This document shows positions 12,887 through 13,848 of a stretch of 13,848 bases of DNA, in pieces. The notes beneath the pieces are model-generated. The model searched no databases, had not been told where the DNA came from, and worked only from the letters and a program-made list of their open reading frames with translations. How positions within the stretch are numbered: the first letter of the stretch is position 1; each line of letters starts with the position of its first letter. Origin of the DNA: Pseudomonadota bacterium (lineage in GTDB: Bacteria; Pseudomonadota; Alphaproteobacteria; Rhizobiales; Devosiaceae); assembly GCA_023427545.1 (NCBI GenBank), contig JAEZBF010000015.1, positions 1-13,848 of the forward strand, read 5' to 3'. A program made the translations under genes and the position numbers.

Positions 12887-13848
12887 GCAGCTCGGTCGGC
12901 ATCGAGGACGGCCCAACCGACATCGGCTTACCGGACGGCGAGCTTCGCGTCCGCCTCTCGCACACCTGGGGAACTGCCCGCGGCATCTGGGGGGCGCTCA
13001 CCACGGTCGACCACAAGGTCATCGGCCGGCGCTACATTGTCACCGGCTTCATGTTCCTGTTCCTCGCAGGAGCCCTCGCCGTGTTCATGCGCATCCAGCT
13101 GGCGCAACCGGAGAACACGTTCCTCAACCCGGATCAATACAACCAGATCTTCACGATGCACGGCACGACGATGATGTTCCTCTTCGCCGTGCCGATCATG
13201 GAGGCCTTCGCCGTCTACCTGATCCCGCTGATGGTCGGCACGCGCAACATCGCGTTCCCGCGCCTGAACGCCTTCAGCTACTACATCTACCTGTTCGGCG
13301 GTTTGATGATCTGGGGAGCCTTCGCCCTCAACATCGGCCCCGACGCCGGCTGGTTCTCCTACGTCCCGCTCGCCGGCCCCGAGTTCTCACCGGGCAAGCG
13401 CGTCGACCTCTGGGCGCAGATGATCACCTTCACCGAGGTGGCGGCGCTTGCAGTCTCGATCTGCATCATCACCACGGTCTTCAAGCAGCGCGCGCCGGGC
13501 ATGTCGCTCGACCGCATCCCGCTCTTCGTCTGGGCGCAGCTGGTGACCGCCTTCGCGGTACTCTTCGCCATGCCGGCCGTGATGACCAGCTCGACGATGC
13601 TGATCTGCGACCGGCTGCTCGGGACGCACTTCTTCAACCCTGCCGAAGGCGGCGATGCGCTGCTCTGGCAGCTCCTGTTCTGGTTCTTCGGCCACCCCGA
13701 GGTCTACATCATCTTCATCCCCGGCGCGGGCATGGTCTCGGCCATCGTCGTGGCGTTCGGGCGGCGGGTGGCCTTCAGCTACCTGTCGATCGTGCTGTCG
13801 CTCGTGGCGACGGGATTCCTCGGCTTCGGCCTGTGGGTCCACCACATG
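12883..13848 (+). CDS. coxA: cytochrome c oxidase subunit I, N-terminal part (cut by window edge)
   Basis: The first 322 codons of a haem-copper oxidase subunit I; the rest lies beyond the right edge. It starts ATGA within the coxB stop. After a hydrophilic N-terminus come GALTTVDHKVIGRRY and helix I, then low-spin haem ligand His93 in TMHGTTMM. His271 and Tyr275 of GHPEVY are the CuB ligand and its cross-linked Tyr, and the window ends on His320-His321-Met, the other two CuB ligands. Glu273 places it among A1-type oxidases. Unusually, the segment equivalent to the D-channel entrance reads GTRNIAFPRLN, with Asn122 where mitochondrial-type oxidases have Asp (GAPDMAFPRMN). The oxidase reduces oxygen to water and conserves energy at the cytoplasmic membrane. 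Its operon position makes it the terminal step for the XoxF pathway. Confidence 0.96.
   Translation, partial: MSSSVGIEDGPTDIGLPDGELRVRLSHTWGTARGIWGALTTVDHKVIGRRYIVTGFMFLFLAGALAVFMRIQLAQPENTFLNPDQYNQIFTMHGTTMMFLFAVPIMEAFAVYLIPLMVGTRNIAFPRLNAFSYYIYLFGGLMIWGAFALNIGPDAGWFSYVPLAGPEFSPGKRVDLWAQMITFTEVAALAVSICIITTVFKQRAPGMSLDRIPLFVWAQLVTAFAVLFAMPAVMTSSTMLICDRLLGTHFFNPAEGGDALLWQLLFWFFGHPEVYIIFIPGAGMVSAIVVAFGRRVAFSYLSIVLSLVATGFLGFGLWVHHM

Noticed and set aside
11723..12916. 397-codon minus-strand frame opposite coxB
   Set aside because: Shadow of coxB and the cytochrome gene; no recognisable domain, and the opposite strand has complete CuA and haem motifs.
13387..13845. Minus-strand frame opposite coxA
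   Set aside because: Shadow of a clearly conserved oxidase subunit; composed mostly of charged residues and His repeats from GC-rich antisense codons.

Overview
The window is high-GC DNA with tightly packed genes and many 1-4 bp start/stop overlaps. Gene content and sequence character suggest an alphaproteobacterium, most likely of the Hyphomicrobiales (Rhizobiales). This placement is inferred from protein character (RlpA, MetH, PxpABC, XoxF, A1-type oxidase) and not from a marker gene. No tRNA, rRNA, CRISPR array or insertion sequence was seen.

Region 1 (1-703): the 5' part of an RlpA-type lipoprotein gene runs leftward out of the window. It is followed by a 225-bp divergent intergenic region. 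This holds a long-loop 10-bp inverted repeat and, next to metH, a perfect 20-bp palindrome that looks like a repressor operator.

Region 2 (704-5702), one-carbon and methionine metabolism: full-length cobalamin-dependent methionine synthase metH is translationally coupled (ATGA) to a 119-aa protein. That protein looks like the middle of a G3E/CobW GTPase without its P-loop. It converges tail to tail, 2 bp apart, with folD (methylene-THF dehydrogenase/cyclohydrolase).

Region 3 (5703-8735): a leftward operon pxpB-pxpC-pxpA (5-oxoprolinase) is preceded by a small helical protein of unknown function. A palindromic intergenic repeat has supplied the last codons of pxpA. Two further inverted repeats sit against start codons: a compound hairpin before pxpB and a Shine-Dalgarno-masking repeat before the small protein.

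Region 4 (8736-13848, cut by the right edge), periplasmic alcohol respiration: five rightward genes, every junction overlapping. They encode a XoxF-type PQQ alcohol dehydrogenase with the lanthanide Asp-Trp-Asp signature, a XoxJ-like periplasmic protein, a lipid-anchored monohaem cytochrome c, oxidase subunit II with CuA and a fused cytochrome c domain (caa3-like), and oxidase subunit I. Read together, they form one transcription unit encoding a complete electron path from alcohol through PQQ and haem c to CuA, haem/CuB and oxygen. Subunit I keeps the Glu of the GHPEVY motif but has Asn where canonical A-family oxidases have the D-channel entrance Asp. This dedicated dehydrogenase-oxidase module is the most interesting content of the window.
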